Positions 5,455 through 7,229 of a stretch of 7,229 nucleotides of DNA are shown here, in pieces. A program made the position numbers and the translations under genes. The stretch is taken from contig JAQVEU010000036.1 in assembly GCA_028697565.1 (NCBI GenBank), positions 1-7,229 on the forward strand, given 5' to 3'. This DNA comes from Candidatus Ratteibacteria bacterium. GTDB lineage: Bacteria; Ratteibacteria; UBA8468; B48-G9; JAFGKM01. Positions within the stretch are counted from its first letter, which is position 1; each line of letters starts with the position of its first letter. The notes under the pieces are model-generated. The model searched no databases and had not been told where the DNA came from. It worked only from the letters and a program-made list of their open reading frames with translations.

Positions 5455-6000
5455 ATGGAACCAAGGCTAAAAACACATTATAAAGAAAAAGTTATCCCTG
5501 AACTTATGAAAACAATAGGTTATAAAAATCCTCATCAGGTACCACGACTGATAAAAGTTGTTTTAAATGCAGGCATTGGGAAAGATAATAAAGATGCAAA
5601 ACTTATTGAGTCTGTACAGAAAGAAATGGCAATGATTACAGGACAAAAACCCATTATTACAAGAACCCGTAAATCTATTGCGGGTTTCAATTTAAGAAAA
5701 GGTGATATCTGTGGTATTATGGTAACGTTAAGAGGTAACAGGATGTATGAGTTTCTTGACAGAATGATTACTGTTGCCCTGCCACGTGTAAGGGACTTTA
5801 ATGGACTGCCTGCGAGTTCCACAGATAACAGAGGTGGCTACACCATAGGTATCAAGGAACAGGTAATATTTCCAGAGATTGACTATAATCTGATATATAA
5901 AACAAAGGGAATGAATGTATGTCTTGTAACTACTGCCAAAACAAAAAAAGAAACAGTAACATTTTTAAGGAAATTGGGACTACCTATCAGGGAGGAATAA
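5455..6000 (+). CDS. rplE: 50S ribosomal protein L5
   Basis: L5 binds 5S rRNA, contacts the P-site tRNA and forms a bridge to S13 in the 30S head. The 181-residue product is of standard length. It shows RLKTHYKEKVIPELMKTIGYKNPHQVPRLIKVVLNAGIG (4-42), ITGQKPIITRTRKSIAGFNLRKGDICGIMVTLRG (61-94), LPRVRDFNGL (109-118) and YTIGIKEQVIFPEIDYN (129-145), and it ends with the typical LRKLGLPIRE. GAGG at 5442-5445 precedes the ATG by 9 nt. Its TAA abuts the TTG of rpsN directly, and the S14 ribosome binding site lies inside its last codons. Confidence 0.98.
   Translation: MEPRLKTHYKEKVIPELMKTIGYKNPHQVPRLIKVVLNAGIGKDNKDAKLIESVQKEMAMITGQKPIITRTRKSIAGFNLRKGDICGIMVTLRGNRMYEFLDRMITVALPRVRDFNGLPASSTDNRGGYTIGIKEQVIFPEIDYNLIYKTKGMNVCLVTTAKTKKETVTFLRKLGLPIREE
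5991..5995 (+). promoter_or_regulatory. Ribosome binding site supporting a TTG start of rpsN
   Basis: GGAGG (within AGGGAGGA), 5 nt before the TTG at 6001 and inside the last codons of rplE. It is one of the strongest sites in the window and justifies the non-ATG start, since the zinc-type S14 family begins with MA(R/K)K. Confidence 0.85.
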
Positions 6001-6186
6001 TTGGCAAGAAAATGTTTTTTTGAAAAAATGAAGAAGGAGCCAAAGTTCTCTGTAAGGAAAAAAAACAGGTGCTGGAGATGTGGCCGTCCAAGGGCTTATT
6101 ATAGAAAATTTGGAATATGCAGGATATGCTTCAGAGAACTTGCATCAAAAGGCGAAATTCCTGGTGTAAAGAAAGCAAGTTGGTAG
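6001..6186 (+). CDS. rpsN: 30S ribosomal protein S14, zinc-binding short type
   Basis: S14 assembles late into the 30S head, next to S3, S10 and S19. At 61 residues this is the short C+ form (rpsZ type) rather than the form of about 100 residues without cysteines. Cysteines at 24 and 27 (CWRC) and at 40 and 43 (CRIC) form the zinc ribbon. RCWRCGRPRAYYRKFGICRICFRELASKGEIPGVKKASW (23-61) is a textbook match. An additional cysteine sits at position 5. The TTG start immediately follows the rplE stop with no spacer and has a strong GGAGG. The position between L5 and S8 is canonical. Confidence 0.97.
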   Translation: MARKCFFEKMKKEPKFSVRKKNRCWRCGRPRAYYRKFGICRICFRELASKGEIPGVKKASW

Positions 6187-6196
6187 GAGGAATAAT

Positions 6197-6592
6197 ATGA
6201 CAATGACTGATACTGTAGCAGATATGATTACAAGAATAAGAAATGGAAATTTAGTTGCCAAAAGTTATGTAATGATTCCTCATAGTAATTTTAAGGAGGA
6301 GATATTAAAAGTATTAAAAGAAGAAAATTTTATAAAGGACTATGAGATTATAGAAGAAGGAAAGGCAAAGTATCTTAAAACGTTTTTGTTATCTTTTGGA
6401 AGCAAGAAAGCAATAACTGAGATAAAAAAGGCGAGCAAACCTGGAAGAAGAATATATGTAGACAAAGATAACATACCCGAAATCAAATCTGGATATGGGA
6501 TAGCAATAATTTCAACTTCAAAAGGAATAATGAGTAGTAAAAAAGCAAAAGAGATAGGAGAAGGTGGGGAAATTCTTTTTTATGTATGGTGA
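6197..6592 (+). CDS. rpsH: 30S ribosomal protein S8
   Basis: S8 is a primary binder of the central domain of 16S rRNA (helix 21), and in E. coli it represses the spc operon by binding its own mRNA. The 131-residue protein begins MTMTDTVADMITRIRNG (1-17), with KPGRRIYV (81-88) and the C-terminal signature STSKGIMSSKKAKEIGEGGEILFYVW (106-131). GGAGG lies 6 nt before the ATG at 6197 and overlaps the S14 stop codon (TAGGAGG at 6184-6190). The in-frame ATG at 6203 would shorten the protein by two residues but is less well spaced. I saw no obvious S8-binding helix-21 mimic near rplE, though a by-eye search is weak. It ends 8 nt before rplF. Confidence 0.97.
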   Translation: MTMTDTVADMITRIRNGNLVAKSYVMIPHSNFKEEILKVLKEENFIKDYEIIEEGKAKYLKTFLLSFGSKKAITEIKKASKPGRRIYVDKDNIPEIKSGYGIAIISTSKGIMSSKKAKEIGEGGEILFYVW

Positions 6593-6600
6593 GGTTTACA

Positions 6601-7167
6601 ATGGGAAGATTAGGCAAAAAACCGATTTTAGTACCTGAAGATGTAAAAATAAGGAAGGAAAAGGAAATACTTATTTTTGAAGGGAAATTTGGTACAATGA
6701 AACAACCAATACCTTCTGGTATAGAGGTTGTTATAGAAGGTAATTCCATTATACTGAAAAATCTTGTTTCTCCCGATAACAAAAAATTATACAGAACCAC
6801 AGAGGCACTACAAGGACTATTAAGGAAGCTTATTCTTAATAAGATAAAAGGTGTGAGTGAAAAATTTGAAAAAGTACTGGAACTACACGGAGTAGGATAT
6901 AAAGTAGAGGTGCAGGGTAAAAAACTGATTTTATCACTAGGATTTTCAGTTCCTGTAGAGGTTAACATTCCTGAAGATATTGAGGTAGAGGTGCATAGAA
7001 ATACAATGCTTTTTATCAGGGGCATAGACAAAGAACGTGTAGGAAATTTTGCTGCGAGCATAAGGGCAATATCTCCACCAGAACCCTATAAAGGAAAGGG
7101 AATAAGATACCGTGGTGAATATGTAAGACATAAAGCGGGAAAGACAGGTGTAGGAGCAACACAATGA
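6601..7167 (+). CDS. rplF: 50S ribosomal protein L6
   Basis: L6 sits near the base of the L7/L12 stalk and the sarcin-ricin loop, close to where elongation factors bind. Start at 6601 gives MGRLGKKPI, equivalent to the usual MSRIGKKPI, with GAGG at 6591-6594 and a 6-nt spacer. The ATG at 6586 would add five residues overlapping rpsH and is unlikely. The 188-residue product (family 175-185) contains the two related alpha/beta domains. KVLELHGVGYKVEVQGKKLILSLGFS (91-116) marks the second domain, and PPEPYKGKGIRYRGEYVRHKAGKTG (159-183) is the C-terminal signature. The stop overlaps the rplR start in ATGA. Confidence 0.98.
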   Translation: MGRLGKKPILVPEDVKIRKEKEILIFEGKFGTMKQPIPSGIEVVIEGNSIILKNLVSPDNKKLYRTTEALQGLLRKLILNKIKGVSEKFEKVLELHGVGYKVEVQGKKLILSLGFSVPVEVNIPEDIEVEVHRNTMLFIRGIDKERVGNFAASIRAISPPEPYKGKGIRYRGEYVRHKAGKTGVGATQ

Positions 7168-7229
7168 AGACAACAAAAGAAGAAAAAAGAAAAAAAAGGC
7201 ATCTGAGAGTAAGAAAGAAATTATCAGGA
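7164..7229 (+). CDS. rplR: 50S ribosomal protein L18, N-terminal fragment cut by the window end
   Basis: L18 binds 5S rRNA together with L5 and carries it into the large subunit. Only 22 codons are in the window: MKTTKEEKRKKRHLRVRKKL, then SG. The KKRHxRVRxKLSG pattern is the usual end of the basic N-terminal tail of bacterial L18, directly before the globular part. AGGAG at 7152-7156 lies 7 nt before the ATG, and the start overlaps the rplF stop by 4 nt. The position after L6 is canonical. The remaining protein of roughly 100 residues must lie beyond the window. Confidence 0.92.
   Translation, partial: MKTTKEEKRKKRHLRVRKKLSG

Noticed and set aside
6483..7061. 192-codon open frame on the - strand opposite rpsH and rplF
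   Set aside because: Shadow of the S8 and L6 genes; low-complexity Ser/Leu/Phe-rich translation, no plausible ribosome binding site or promoter and no known domain.
1..7229. Search for an embedded novel system, mobile element, CRISPR array or RNA gene
   Set aside because: From 194 on, the sequence is continuous canonical ribosomal protein genes with no inserted DNA, and the remaining 193 nt are too short and too low in complexity to support such a claim.

Overview
The window holds the central part of a bacterial S10-spc ribosomal protein cluster, entirely on the + strand. Sixteen complete genes and the start of a seventeenth are present: rplC (L3), rplD (L4), rplW (L23), rplB (L2), rpsS (S19), rplV (L22), rpsC (S3), rplP (L16), rpmC (L29), rpsQ (S17), rplN (L14), rplX (L24), rplE (L5), rpsN (S14, zinc type), rpsH (S8), rplF (L6), rplR (L18, cut by the window end). 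The order matches the classical bacterial order throughout. No gene is broken, inserted or missing between rplC and rplR.

The organism is a bacterium with an AT-rich genome, a purine-rich coding strand and well-formed Shine-Dalgarno sequences. S14 is the short four-cysteine form, and L24 carries a four-cysteine C-terminal motif. This argues against an enteric-type proteobacterium and fits many Gram-positive, thermophilic or uncultured candidate lineages. I cannot name the phylum from these proteins by eye. The combination of AT-richness and odd intergenic repeats suggests an uncultured or metagenomic lineage, but that is a guess.

Layout: bases 1-193 are non-coding. They contain short degenerate direct repeats (about 20-55), an imperfect hairpin with a following T-run (40-96), a second inverted repeat (100-169) and the rplC ribosome binding site. 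From 194 to the end the sequence is coding almost without pause. The largest gap between genes is 13 nt, and seven junctions overlap by 4 nt or more, up to 29 nt. This indicates one transcript with translational coupling. rpsJ (S10), usually directly upstream of rplC, is not in the 193 nt visible before rplC.

The products fall into 50S proteins (L3, L4, L23, L2, L22, L16, L29, L14, L24, L5, L6, L18) and 30S proteins (S19, S3, S17, S14, S8). Several starts were moved inward to the family-conserved N-terminus (rplV, rpsC, rplP, rpsQ, rplF), and two genes use TTG (rplB, rpsN).

I see no undescribed system here: this is core housekeeping DNA. The points worth a second look are the repeat-bearing leader without rpsJ, and unusual residues in the L22 tunnel loop and at the S3 mRNA-entry (helicase) site.
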